From an uncultured Spirochaeta sp. (GTDB taxonomy: Bacteria > Spirochaetota > Spirochaetia > DTKZ01): DNA of 41,137 nt. This document shows, piece by piece, positions 26,679 through 34,157 of the stretch. A program made the position numbers and the translations under genes. The notes beneath the pieces are model-generated. The model did not search any database. It was not told the DNA's origin and saw only the letters and a list, made by a program, of their open reading frames with translations. Where the stretch lies: contig CAKZQO010000297.1 in NCBI GenBank assembly GCA_937140905.1, positions 1 to 41,137 of the forward strand, in the 5' to 3' direction. Position 1 is the first letter of the stretch, and each line of letters starts with the position of its first letter.

Positions 26679-27435
26679 ACTGGAAATTCACTTCGAGGGC
26701 GGAAGGATCCACGTCCTGAAGTTCGGGAGGGAGGGGCAAAAAGACAGTCCGTTTGGAACCGGCAAGAAGGTTTTCCCCGGAGATCCCTCGCAAAGAGTCT
26801 CCTTCGAAAACTAGTTTCCTTCCAATGGCCGAAACTTCGATCGTTAAATCCCCTAGGATGGTATGGGCTGTACCCTGGTTCTGGAATACCAGGAAGATCC
26901 CTTTCCTTCCTTCCTTGTCAGTACCCACGGAAGTTTGGATGATCCGGACTTCGGCCTTCGCGTGAGAGGGCAACACGTACAGGGAGCCTAGATACCGGGT
27001 AAGGATTCGTATGGATCCCCCCGCTCGTTTATTCTCGCCGAAATCCACGGGGAGTTGTTCCACTAGAAGCCGGAAAGCCAACTCTTGGGAAGGATTGGCG
27101 TCCCCTTTCCATTGGACCCGCACCAGTTGAATGCCCTTTGGTCCAATCACTACCCTAGAGGGATACACGGTGAACAGTTCATCGGCAGGGGAGTTGACTT
27201 CCCACCCTTCCCTATCCTCTGTCCGGGTTAGGATCCGTATACGTACCGCGATGGATTCCGTGTAAGAATTGGACAATCGAAGAGTGACTACCGATCTAGG
27301 CCCTGAGGGCTCCAAATCCGCGGTGATCGGCTCGAGGTTGAACGCGGAAAGGGGAAGGCTCACGGCAATCCATAGGATTACCGCCACAAACCATCGCTTC
27401 CCGGCTTTTCCGCTATTCCCCCGCAAGAGCCTCAT
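26662..27435 (-). CDS. PapD-like periplasmic pilus chaperone
   Basis: A 257-residue chaperone that would cap pilin subunits by donor-strand complementation and deliver them to the usher. A signal peptide (VAVILWIAVSLPLSAF) is followed by a first Ig domain with the G1-strand motif FTVYPSRVVIGPKGIQLVRVQW and ELAFRLLVEQLPV. The second Ig domain contains GIFLVFQNQGTAHTILGDL. This matches archaic (Csu-type) chaperones better than classical FimC, by motif recall. Its ATG overlaps the pilin stop (ATGA). Confidence 0.85.
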   Translation of the reverse strand: MRLLRGNSGKAGKRWFVAVILWIAVSLPLSAFNLEPITADLEPSGPRSVVTLRLSNSYTESIAVRIRILTRTEDREGWEVNSPADELFTVYPSRVVIGPKGIQLVRVQWKGDANPSQELAFRLLVEQLPVDFGENKRAGGSIRILTRYLGSLYVLPSHAKAEVRIIQTSVGTDKEGRKGIFLVFQNQGTAHTILGDLTIEVSAIGRKLVFEGDSLRGISGENLLAGSKRTVFLPLPPELQDVDPSALEVNFQYEAVR

Positions 27436-27932
27436 TTCGCCGTGATGGTAAACGTCAGAGTGTCGCTATAGGAGTCTTCGTACAGGAAAGCGCCCGTGTA
27501 GGAGACTCTAACCTCCCTCGACTCCCCCGCTCCCGTGGTTCGCGTGTTGGAATCGGTGACGATCGCGGATCCCGAGCTGAAGGTAACCGTCGTACCTCCA
27601 TACGTGAGGGCATAGGAGAGGGTGTCCGCATTTCCCGGGTCGGTACTCTTGAAATAGGGCTGCGTAGCGCCACTCGAAACCGCGTTGAGGGATTCCACCG
27701 AAACCGTGTATCCACCCTTCTTGTTGCTCCGTTCCACTACCGTTGCCACGGCCGTATTGGTGTCTACCGACAAGTCCAAAGCGGAAGCGGCGGGCAGAGA
27801 CGATACCGTAATGCTAAGGATGGGCGGCACCGTGCCCGTCAAGGTGAGGGTTCCCGATGTCTGCGCGATCAAGGGAAGGGAAGCGAAGATTGCCACGATT
27901 AACGAAAAGAGAAACACTTTCTTTCTATTCAT
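27432..27932 (-). CDS. Major pilin subunit of chaperone-usher pilus
   Basis: A 166-residue secreted subunit. The signal peptide MNRKKVFLFSLIVAIFASLPLIAQ is followed by TSGTLTLTGTVPPILSITV and an all-beta Ser/Thr/Gly-rich body ending SDTLTFTITAK. The alternating hydrophobic C-terminal strand is as expected for donor-strand exchange. I prefer ATG 27932 (AGGAGG 9 nt upstream); an upstream in-frame ATG at 27998 would precede the signal peptide and overlap the regulator. There is no cysteine. It is the first gene of the operon, so it should be the most abundant subunit. A TATAAT-like box (TATATATAATAG) precedes it; no -24/-12 element is seen there. Confidence 0.75.
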   Translation of the reverse strand: MNRKKVFLFSLIVAIFASLPLIAQTSGTLTLTGTVPPILSITVSSLPAASALDLSVDTNTAVATVVERSNKKGGYTVSVESLNAVSSGATQPYFKSTDPGNADTLSYALTYGGTTVTFSSGSAIVTDSNTRTTGAGESREVRVSYTGAFLYEDSYSDTLTFTITAK

Positions 27933-27994
27933 ATACTTTTTCCTCCTGCTATTATATATAGCACAATTTGCATAGAAAAACAAATAATCTTTAT

Positions 27995-29629
27995 TCATTC
28001 CTGCGCTTCGTCTTTTTCTAATAGATCCGGGAATCGCTCCTTCAGGGCCTTTCGGAAGGCCGGAGGATTGATCCCTAACAACAGAGCCGCTTTTTCCCGA
28101 TTCCCTCCCGTCTTTCGCAACGCCTGTTCGTAGTAGGACCGCTCCGCCTGGTACAGGAAAGCTCGCAGGTCCATCCCTTCCTCAGGGATCTGGGTGCGGA
28201 ATGCGAACCGATCGGAGGGGGTCGTCAGAGTCCCGCGAAGGGGCGGAGGCAGGTGTTCTGGTTTCAGTTCCTCCCCCCGGGAAGAAGCGCAGAGGGCGAT
28301 GATGGTGTTCTGGAGTTCCCGGACATTTCCCGGCCAGTGATACGAGTAGAAAAGATCCAATACTTCCTTTGAGAGGAACTTGTTTTCCTTGTACTTTTGG
28401 TTCCATTCTTCCACGAACCTCTTGGCCAGGAGAGAGATGTCTGATTTCCGTTCCCGCAGGGGCGGCAGATGAATGGTTACCTGGTTCAGCCGATCGTACA
28501 GGTCCCTCCGAAAGGTCCCCTTTTCCAGCATGGCCTCGAGGTCCCGGTTCGTGGCGGCCAACACCCGCACATCGATTCGGTATTCCTGTTCCGAGCCCAC
28601 GGGGTGTACCGTTCTCTCTTGCAGAACTCGTAATAGCTTTGGCTGTACTTCTAACGGTAAGTCTCCCACCTCATCCAAAAGGATCGTTCCTCCATCGGCG
28701 GCCCGGAACTTTCCCGTCCGATCCCGGGTAGCGCCGGTAAAAGCCCCCCGCGCGTGACCAAAGAGTTCGCTTTCCACGAGGCTAGGGGTAAGGGCGGAGC
28801 AGTTGATCGCCACGAAGGGTTTGTTCTTCCTTGGGCTCCTTGCGTGGATCAGACGAGCGATAAGTTCCTTACCCGTGCCCGGCTCTCCCCGGAGAATCAC
28901 GGACACGTCGGAGTACCGGGCAACGGTGAGGGCTTTATTCAGGGCTTCCCGAAATGTGGCCGAAGTATTCGATTCCAGCAACGACCGAACGTCCGGCTGT
29001 AAAGACAGACCCTCTCGTAGCTCTTCTTCCTGTTCTTCAAGAACCCGGGAGCCGTTATAGACAGGGCCTAAGGGCAGTACTCGCGGAAGGGTCATTTGGC
29101 TGAGTGCGATCTCCCGCACCCGGTAGGAGCCTCCTCCGAAACGGGGGGGGATCCCCTGCAGGAGGGTGGCGCGCAGGTCCCCGGAGCGGGCAAGAAGGAA
29201 CCAACAGGTTTGCATCTGCGGGGTCCCAGGGTCCAATAGCACGTAGAGATCCCTGTCGGTGTCGGGTATGCCTCGCCCACCCACCACCTGAAGTGTCCTT
29301 AAAGCGGCGGAGAGTTTCTTGTAGATCTCCTCATAGTCTATCACCGAATCCAACTCTAGAAGGTGATGGGTAAAGTTGCACTTCTTCCCCCACTGCCGGA
29401 ACACATGCTCCACACCCAACGCCCGTTCCAGGTAGGCTGGCCCCGTGCAAAAAAGGATCACTTCATTAAATGCGCGAACGGATAAAAGAGAGAGCACGGG
29501 TCCGTACGGCTCATCCCGGGATTCCCAGTCCTGGGATTCGGATCCATTGGCGTCGTTGTACGGGTCCCGGTTCCCCACGAAACTAAGTAGCACGGTCCGA
29601 TACTTCTTATCTTTTCCCACGAACTTCAT
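27995..29629 (-). CDS. RtcR-like sigma-54 activator with N-terminal CARF-type sensor domain
   Basis: A 544-residue bacterial enhancer-binding protein. Residues about 11-180 resemble the CARF domain of RtcR: VLLSFVGNRDPY near the start, then DPGTPQMQTCWFLLARSG (133-150) and LLQGIPPRF, paralleling RtcR GT..xQxCWFLLA...Q..PP. The sigma-54 AAA+ domain has Walker A GEPGTGKE (248-255), the sigma-54 contact loop GAFTGA (295-300) and Walker B ILLDE (316-320). A Fis-type helix-turn-helix ends the protein (GNREKAALLLGINPPAFRKAL). CARF domains bind cyclic oligoadenylate or related RNA-derived nucleotides. RtcR controls rtcAB RNA repair, but no rtcA or rtcB is present here. ATG 29629 lacks a good ribosome binding site. 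It lies directly upstream of the pilus operon and diverges from a sigma-54 promoter. Confidence 0.88.
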   Translation of the reverse strand: MKFVGKDKKYRTVLLSFVGNRDPYNDANGSESQDWESRDEPYGPVLSLLSVRAFNEVILFCTGPAYLERALGVEHVFRQWGKKCNFTHHLLELDSVIDYEEIYKKLSAALRTLQVVGGRGIPDTDRDLYVLLDPGTPQMQTCWFLLARSGDLRATLLQGIPPRFGGGSYRVREIALSQMTLPRVLPLGPVYNGSRVLEEQEEELREGLSLQPDVRSLLESNTSATFREALNKALTVARYSDVSVILRGEPGTGKELIARLIHARSPRKNKPFVAINCSALTPSLVESELFGHARGAFTGATRDRTGKFRAADGGTILLDEVGDLPLEVQPKLLRVLQERTVHPVGSEQEYRIDVRVLAATNRDLEAMLEKGTFRRDLYDRLNQVTIHLPPLRERKSDISLLAKRFVEEWNQKYKENKFLSKEVLDLFYSYHWPGNVRELQNTIIALCASSRGEELKPEHLPPPLRGTLTTPSDRFAFRTQIPEEGMDLRAFLYQAERSYYEQALRKTGGNREKAALLLGINPPAFRKALKERFPDLLEKDEAQE

Positions 29630-29651
29630 TATAGGGAATAACCAAAGTTTT

Positions 29652-29681
29652 CTCCATACGAAACCCGAGTTTCGAATGGAG
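29652..29681. promoter_or_regulatory. 30-bp dyad, candidate enhancer (UAS) for the CARF/sigma-54 activator
   Basis: Arms CTCCAT-a-CGAAAC and GTTTCG-a-ATGGAG flank a 4-bp CCGA centre; only one position per arm is unpaired. The centre lies about 82 bp upstream of the GG of the -24 element and 37 bp upstream of the activator start codon, the usual distance for a sigma-54 enhancer site. A smaller repeat ATTCATT-N7-AATGAAT (29709-29729) lies between it and the promoter. An RNA hairpin in the activator leader is an alternative reading. Confidence 0.7.
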
Positions 29682-29746
29682 CGTAGACGCTGAACAGCAT
29701 TGGTTCCTATTCATTACAATACAATGAATTATCAATACAGCTTCCT

Positions 29747-29762
29747 TGGCACACAGTTTGCT
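29747..29762 (+). promoter_or_regulatory. Consensus sigma-54 (-24/-12) promoter
   Basis: TGGCACACAGTTTGCT fits the TGGCACR-N4-TTGCW consensus at every fixed position, with exactly 10 bp between GG and GC. Transcription should start near 29773, giving a leader of about 30 nt for the PEGA lipoprotein gene. Confidence 0.88.
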
Positions 29763-29801
29763 ATATTCTTCCTTAAACTCATTGTGTTAGAGGGAGGATC
29801 T

Positions 29802-30221
29802 ATGAAGCACACTACTATCGTCACAAAAGCCACTGGCGGATTGGCCTTGGCGTTCGCGATGGGGATTCTGTCCCTTCTGTTTTTCGCCGGCTGCGCCACC
29901 CTGTTCAAAGGCACCTCTCAGAAAGTAGGCTACAGTTCCGATCCTTCGGGCGCCAAGGTGTACGTGAACGGCCAGCTTGTGGGGACTACCCCGTTCGAAC
30001 TGGAAATGAAGGCGAACCGAACTTACACCATCGAGTTCCGGAAGGAAGGGTATGAGAACAAGACTGTGGTGTTGAACAACTCTATCGGCGCGGGCTGGAT
30101 TATCCTCGACGTGCTGGGTGGCTTTATACCGGTTATCATAGACGCCGCCACCGGTGCCTGGTATTCCCTAGACCAGGATCACGTGAACGCGGCCTTAGAA
30201 GCGCAGAAAGCGGGTAAATAA
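29802..30221 (+). CDS. PEGA-domain lipoprotein
   Basis: A 139-residue lipoprotein. The signal peptide ends with the lipobox LFFAGC, so it is lipidated and sits at a membrane. The PEGA domain reads SDPSGAKVYVNGQLVGTTPF, then YTIEFRKEGYENKTVVL. A hydrophobic tail segment (GWIILDVLGGFIPVIIDAATG) is common in small PEGA lipoproteins. ATG 29802 (GGGAGG about 6 nt upstream) is preferred to an in-frame ATG at 29700 that lies upstream of the sigma-54 promoter. PEGA domains are surface beta-modules of unclear function. It is monocistronic, between a perfect -24/-12 promoter and a strong terminator. Confidence 0.88.
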   Translation: MKHTTIVTKATGGLALAFAMGILSLLFFAGCATLFKGTSQKVGYSSDPSGAKVYVNGQLVGTTPFELEMKANRTYTIEFRKEGYENKTVVLNNSIGAGWIILDVLGGFIPVIIDAATGAWYSLDQDHVNAALEAQKAGK

Positions 30222-30224
30222 GTT

Positions 30225-30259
30225 AAAAGGGGGGCACTCTAAGGAGGGCCCCCCTTTTT
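30225..30259 (+). terminator. Rho-independent terminator of the PEGA lipoprotein gene
   Basis: AAAAGGGGGGC (30225-30235) pairs with GCCCCCCTTTT (30248-30258), followed by T. It is a strong GC stem with A and U tracts on either side and may work on both strands. Confidence 0.9.
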
Positions 30260-30286
30260 AGCTTGACTCCACGGCTCCGCTTTCCT

Positions 30287-31156
30287 ATGCTGAACATGAT
30301 GGGGTTAGAATTGGATACTCTAATTAAGCGGTTACAGTCTTATTTCGCAGGCCGAAGGGATGTGGCTTTCGCGTTTCTCTTTGGCTCCTACGCGAAAGGA
30401 CTCCAACGAGACGTTTCCGACTTAGATGTAGGGGTATATTTCTTTCCAAAAGGCGAACTCTGGGAATTGGAGGAGGACATAGAGTATCCCGAGGAAACGA
30501 ACATTTGGGGGGATATAGACGCTCTTGCTGGAAAAGAGATCGATCTTATTGTCCTGAATAGGGCATCTGCCCGGCTCGTATACACTATCCTTACGGAAGG
30601 AGTTCCACTTGTTGTCCATTCTCCCTCTCTCTGTTGGAAAATCCTCCTGCAGGCTGGCCGACTGGTGGAAGAATACCTTGATTTCACCGTCTCTTATATA
30701 GAAGTAAAGAATCGTTCAACTTCCCTTTCCGCCTTGGATAAAGAGCGAATCATCAGGATCCTTGACTTTCTGAAATCTGAACTTCGGGATGCTCCCCAAT
30801 TCGTCTCCATCACGTATGAAGAGTATACAATTCAACCATCCCTTCGAAGAAACCTGGAACGGTGGGTGGAAAATTTGGTAAACGCTTCCCTCGATATCGC
30901 TAAGATCCTCCTAGCTTCTGAAAAACAACCCCTTCCCCAGACCTATCGGGAAACCCTCAAACGGTTACAAACCCTGCCGGGGTTCCAAGGGGAATGGGCG
31001 GAAAAATTGGCCGATAATACTCGGCTTCGCAATATCCTGGCTCACGAATATCTTGACATTCGTTTCCGTTATCTAGTTGAGTTCGCTTCTAGCGCTGAAA
31101 TGGTTTATTCAAAATTAATGGAAGCGGCGCATCAATTCGTATATCATCAGGATTAG
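30287..31156 (+). CDS. Single-chain MNT-HepT fusion (nucleotidyltransferase antitoxin + HEPN toxin)
   Basis: A 290-residue protein (counted from ATG 30287) joining two domains usually encoded by separate toxin-antitoxin genes. The N-terminal minimal nucleotidyltransferase has the exact GS-X10-DXD motif (GSYAKGLQRDVSDLD, about 33-47) and a third acidic residue in KEIDLIVLN. The C-terminal HepT/DUF86 domain carries RNILAHEY (248-255), exactly the RX4HXY HEPN RNase motif. In separate MNT/HepT pairs the antitoxin AMPylates that tyrosine and silences the RNase. The start is uncertain: TTG 30263 and ATG 30296/30299 are also possible, and none has a clear ribosome binding site. It follows the lipoprotein terminator. 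Confidence 0.85.
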   Translation: MLNMMGLELDTLIKRLQSYFAGRRDVAFAFLFGSYAKGLQRDVSDLDVGVYFFPKGELWELEEDIEYPEETNIWGDIDALAGKEIDLIVLNRASARLVYTILTEGVPLVVHSPSLCWKILLQAGRLVEEYLDFTVSYIEVKNRSTSLSALDKERIIRILDFLKSELRDAPQFVSITYEEYTIQPSLRRNLERWVENLVNASLDIAKILLASEKQPLPQTYRETLKRLQTLPGFQGEWAEKLADNTRLRNILAHEYLDIRFRYLVEFASSAEMVYSKLMEAAHQFVYHQD

Positions 31157-31251
31157 CTCGCAAGGTCCACGACCTGGAAGAACCCAAACGGCACGAACAC
31201 TTTCCTGTTTCGGGTAAAGAATCGTTTCACCTTAACTTCCCGGATTCCCTA

Positions 31252-31280
31252 TTGACAACCTTCATCTTTTTCCCTACCAT
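31252..31280 (+). promoter_or_regulatory. Promoter of the first TRAP operon
   Basis: TTGACA (31252-31257), a 17-bp spacer and TACCAT (31275-31280). The same layout (TTGACA-17-TACCCT) precedes the second TRAP operon. The 95 bp before it (31157-31251) hold nothing recognisable. Confidence 0.75.
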
Positions 31281-31288
31281 ATCGTTTA

Positions 31289-31305
31289 CTATCGGTTTTC
31301 GATAG
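31289..31305. promoter_or_regulatory. Operator of the first TRAP operon
   Basis: CTATCG-GTTTT-CGATAG is a perfect 6-bp inverted repeat just downstream of the -10, followed by AAAAC. It is nearly identical to the site at 39856-39872, so a common repressor is inferred. Confidence 0.75.
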
Positions 31306-31386
31306 AAAACAATAAAACCAGAAACCCCTTTCGGTCGATTCTCTGTATCAAGTGAATCGTGAAGGGGACAGGAAGAGGAGGTTCCC

Positions 31387-32382
31387 ATGAAAAAGCTTCT
31401 CAGTATGCTAGTTGTTTTGGCCCTGATTGGAGGGATCCTGTACGCGGGGGGGAAACAGGAAGCCCCAAAAGCCGCGCAGAAATACACCTTAAGGATCTCC
31501 ACCGTGATCAGCACATCGGACCCCATGTACAAGGGGTACGCCCTGTTGGCGGAGAATCTGGGAAAACGGACCAACGGTGCGCTCCAGGCTACCGTGTATC
31601 CGGACGCTCAACTTGGACAGGATGAGGACGTGATGGAACAGGCCCTTTTGGGCGCCGACGTAGCCTTCAATACCGACGCGGGAAGGTTGGGAGTGCGGGT
31701 GAAACAGATGGGGATCGTGCTGGCTCCCTACCTGTTCGAGAATCCAGCCGAAGCAAAGAAGTTCCTCCTTTCCGACCTATTCAAGAGCTGGCAGAAGGAA
31801 CTCCAGGAAAAGCACAATCTGGTGCTCCTGGCACTGAACTATTACGCCGGAGGCCGGAACTTCGTTACCAAGAAACCGGTTCTTACCCCGGACGATCTGA
31901 AAGGAATGCGGATCCGCACCCCCGGCGCGCCGGTGTGGCAGGAATCGATCCGCTCTCTAGGCGCTACCCCCGTCGCTATGCCTTGGGTGGAAACCTACCC
32001 CGCTCTCCAGCAGGGGGTGATCGACGGAGCGGAAGCCCAGCATCCCGCTACCTTCGGAGCCAAGCTCTTTGAAGTGGCGAAGAACATCTCCCTCACCAAC
32101 CATATCCTGCTGATGAATGGACCCGTGGTAGGCGCTAAATGGTTCAACCAACTCCCCAAGGAGTTCCAGACAATCCTGTTCGAAGAAGCCATCAAGGCGG
32201 GAGACTTTGTGACCCAGACCGTTCTCGATCTGGAGAAGGATTACGAGAAGAAAATGGCCGCGGGCGGGGCCACGATCCATACGGTAAACGTGAAGCCCTT
32301 CAAAGAGAAAGCCCAGAACGCGTACGTGGCTCTGGGTCTTGTGGATTTAAAGAAGGAAGTGGAGAAAGTGCTCGGTAAATAA
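31387..32382 (+). CDS. dctP: TRAP transporter solute-binding protein (DctP family)
   Basis: A 331-residue periplasmic binding protein. The signal peptide ends LIGGILYAGGKQE without a lipobox cysteine. The carboxylate-binding arginine region DLKGMRIRTPGAPVWQESI and the family signature YPALQQGVIDGAEAQHP are both present. AGGAGG lies 5 nt before the ATG. The neighbours (TRAP membrane subunits, an SDR and mannonate dehydratase) suggest a hexuronate such as glucuronate as ligand; this is inferred from context, not residues. Confidence 0.94.
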   Translation: MKKLLSMLVVLALIGGILYAGGKQEAPKAAQKYTLRISTVISTSDPMYKGYALLAENLGKRTNGALQATVYPDAQLGQDEDVMEQALLGADVAFNTDAGRLGVRVKQMGIVLAPYLFENPAEAKKFLLSDLFKSWQKELQEKHNLVLLALNYYAGGRNFVTKKPVLTPDDLKGMRIRTPGAPVWQESIRSLGATPVAMPWVETYPALQQGVIDGAEAQHPATFGAKLFEVAKNISLTNHILLMNGPVVGAKWFNQLPKEFQTILFEEAIKAGDFVTQTVLDLEKDYEKKMAAGGATIHTVNVKPFKEKAQNAYVALGLVDLKKEVEKVLGK

Positions 32383-32383
32383 G

Positions 32384-32854
32384 ATGAAAAAGATCATTCA
32401 GTTCGGTATCTGGCTGGAGGAGACCTCCAGCCAGATCCTCCTAGGGTTTGTGGTGGTCTTGGTGTTTATCGCGGCTCTCACGCGGTATCTGGGTACGCCG
32501 ATCAACTGGTCGGTAGACATCGCGCAGGGCATATTCGTGTGGGTGATCTATTTGGGCGCCAATCAGGCATGGCGCAAGAACCGGCATATTGGAATCGACA
32601 TGCTATTCAACCGGTTCTCGCCCCAGGTACAGAAGGCGCTCATGGTCCTCATCTACGGAATCATTCTGGTATTCCTCGCCATGATCATCGTGAATGGAAT
32701 CCACATCGCCATCGTGAACGTGGGGAGGATCATGAACGATATTCCCATCAGTTATTCTTTCGTGACCATCGCGGTACCGGTGGGATCTTTCTTGATGCTC
32801 CTCACGACGGTTGAGAAACTGATCATCTTGCTCCGTTCCAAGGGCAAAGGGTAG
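32384..32854 (+). CDS. dctQ: TRAP transporter small permease (DctQ)
   Basis: A 156-residue inner-membrane subunit with four hydrophobic helices and the DctQ pattern LVFIAALTRYLGTPINWSVD, then YLGANQAWRKNRHIGIDML. It partners DctM in sodium-driven uptake. The ATG follows the dctP stop after one base, so the genes are translationally coupled. Confidence 0.93.
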   Translation: MKKIIQFGIWLEETSSQILLGFVVVLVFIAALTRYLGTPINWSVDIAQGIFVWVIYLGANQAWRKNRHIGIDMLFNRFSPQVQKALMVLIYGIILVFLAMIIVNGIHIAIVNVGRIMNDIPISYSFVTIAVPVGSFLMLLTTVEKLIILLRSKGKG

Positions 32855-32866
32855 GAAGGTGTTCCC

Positions 32867-34150
32867 ATGCTGATGATCGTAATCGTATTTGCCATATTTC
32901 TGCTGATCAATATGCCGATTGCTTTCACCATCGGTATTTCAGCCAGTTTGTTCTTTCTGCAGCAATCTACCATTCCTTTTTCCCTGGCGGTACAGCGGAT
33001 GGTTACCGGTACGCAGTCCTTTCCCCTGTTGGCCGTTCCCTTCTTCATCCTGGCAGGTCATATCATGAACGCCTCGGGAATCACCCAGCGGCTTTTAAAG
33101 TTTGCCGATGCCCTGGCTGGGCACATCCGGGGAAGTATCGCCCAAGCCTCCATTGTATTGAGCATCCTCATGGGAGGCATTTCTGGATCCTCCAACGCGG
33201 ACGCGGCTATGGAAACCCGGTTGTTGATGCCTACCATGCGAGCAAGGGGGTACTCGGACGGGTTTTCCACCTGCGTTCTTGCTTTCGGATCCCTCATCGT
33301 GCCCATTATCCCCCCCAGCATCGGATTGATCCTATACGGGTTCGTGGGTCAGGTGTCTATTGGAAGGCTATTCATCGCGGGGATTCTTCCGGGGATTCTC
33401 ATGGGGGGCGCCCTGATGATCACCACCTACCTCATCGCCAAGCACCGGAACTACGATCCTGTGCTTCCGCCCCGAAAGAGTTTGAAGGAAATCCTCCTGG
33501 ACATCAAAGAAAGTATCTGGGCCCTTCTGTTCCCTGTCCTACTGGTGTTTACCATCCGCATGGGGATCTTTACCCCCAGCGAAGCGGGAGCGTTCGCCGT
33601 CGTGTACGCCATTTGGGTGGGGTTCTTTATCCATAAAGAACTGGATTTCCAAAAACTCAAACAGGCGATCAAGGACACGGTTGAGGATAACGCCATCATC
33701 ATGTTGATCGTGTCCATGGCAGCTATCTTGGGATACGTGTTGGCCTATGGTCGGGTGCCCCAGAGTCTCGCTCAATTCTTGCTAGGGATTTCCACCGTTC
33801 CGGGTGTTGTCATGGGAATTATCATCGTGTTCCTGTTCTTGGTGGGAACCGTGATGGAAGGAACGGTGAATATCCTCCTTCTTACCCCCATCCTTCTCCC
33901 CATCGTGCAACGGGTTGGGTACGATCCCGTTCATTTTGGGATCATCATGGCCATCCTAATCCAACTTGGGGGAGTTACCCCACCGGTGGGGGTGAACATG
34001 TACACGGTGTGTTCCCTTTCGGGGGTGCCTGTGAGCGTGTTCCTGAAAGATTCCTGGCCCTTTTTACTGGCCATCCTCACGGTAGTGATCCTGCTGGTGG
34101 TCTTTCCCCAGCTCTGTATGTTCCTGCCGAATCTCTTGATGCCACAGTGA
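32867..34150 (+). CDS. dctM: TRAP transporter large permease (DctM)
   Basis: A 427-residue elevator-type permease with about twelve hydrophobic segments. Family motifs include FPLLAVPFFILAGHIMNASG, MGGISGSSNADAAMETRLL, VPIIPPSIGLILYG and LGGVTPPVGVNMYTV. AGGAAGGTG precedes the ATG. The order dctP-dctQ-dctM is standard. Confidence 0.95.
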   Translation: MLMIVIVFAIFLLINMPIAFTIGISASLFFLQQSTIPFSLAVQRMVTGTQSFPLLAVPFFILAGHIMNASGITQRLLKFADALAGHIRGSIAQASIVLSILMGGISGSSNADAAMETRLLMPTMRARGYSDGFSTCVLAFGSLIVPIIPPSIGLILYGFVGQVSIGRLFIAGILPGILMGGALMITTYLIAKHRNYDPVLPPRKSLKEILLDIKESIWALLFPVLLVFTIRMGIFTPSEAGAFAVVYAIWVGFFIHKELDFQKLKQAIKDTVEDNAIIMLIVSMAAILGYVLAYGRVPQSLAQFLLGISTVPGVVMGIIIVFLFLVGTVMEGTVNILLLTPILLPIVQRVGYDPVHFGIIMAILIQLGGVTPPVGVNMYTVCSLSGVPVSVFLKDSWPFLLAILTVVILLVVFPQLCMFLPNLLMPQ

Positions 34151-34157
34151 GGTACGT

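Noticed and set aside
27933-27994. Possible -24/-12 promoter before the pilin gene
   Set aside because: GCAAATTGTGC looks suggestive, but no GG-N10-GC pair is present; the TATAAT-like box is the better candidate.
28369-29373. Several plus-strand open frames opposite the sigma-54 activator
   Set aside because: They are shadows of GC-rich codons of the activator; no ribosome binding sites or motifs.
27995-29629. CRISPR-linked CARF regulator (Csa3/Csx type)
   Set aside because: No repeat-spacer array or cas gene is in the window, and the AAA+ sigma-54 domain identifies an RtcR-like protein instead.
30263-30286. TTG start for the MNT-HepT fusion
   Set aside because: No ribosome binding site, and it begins four bases after the terminator U tract; ATG 30287 or later is more likely.
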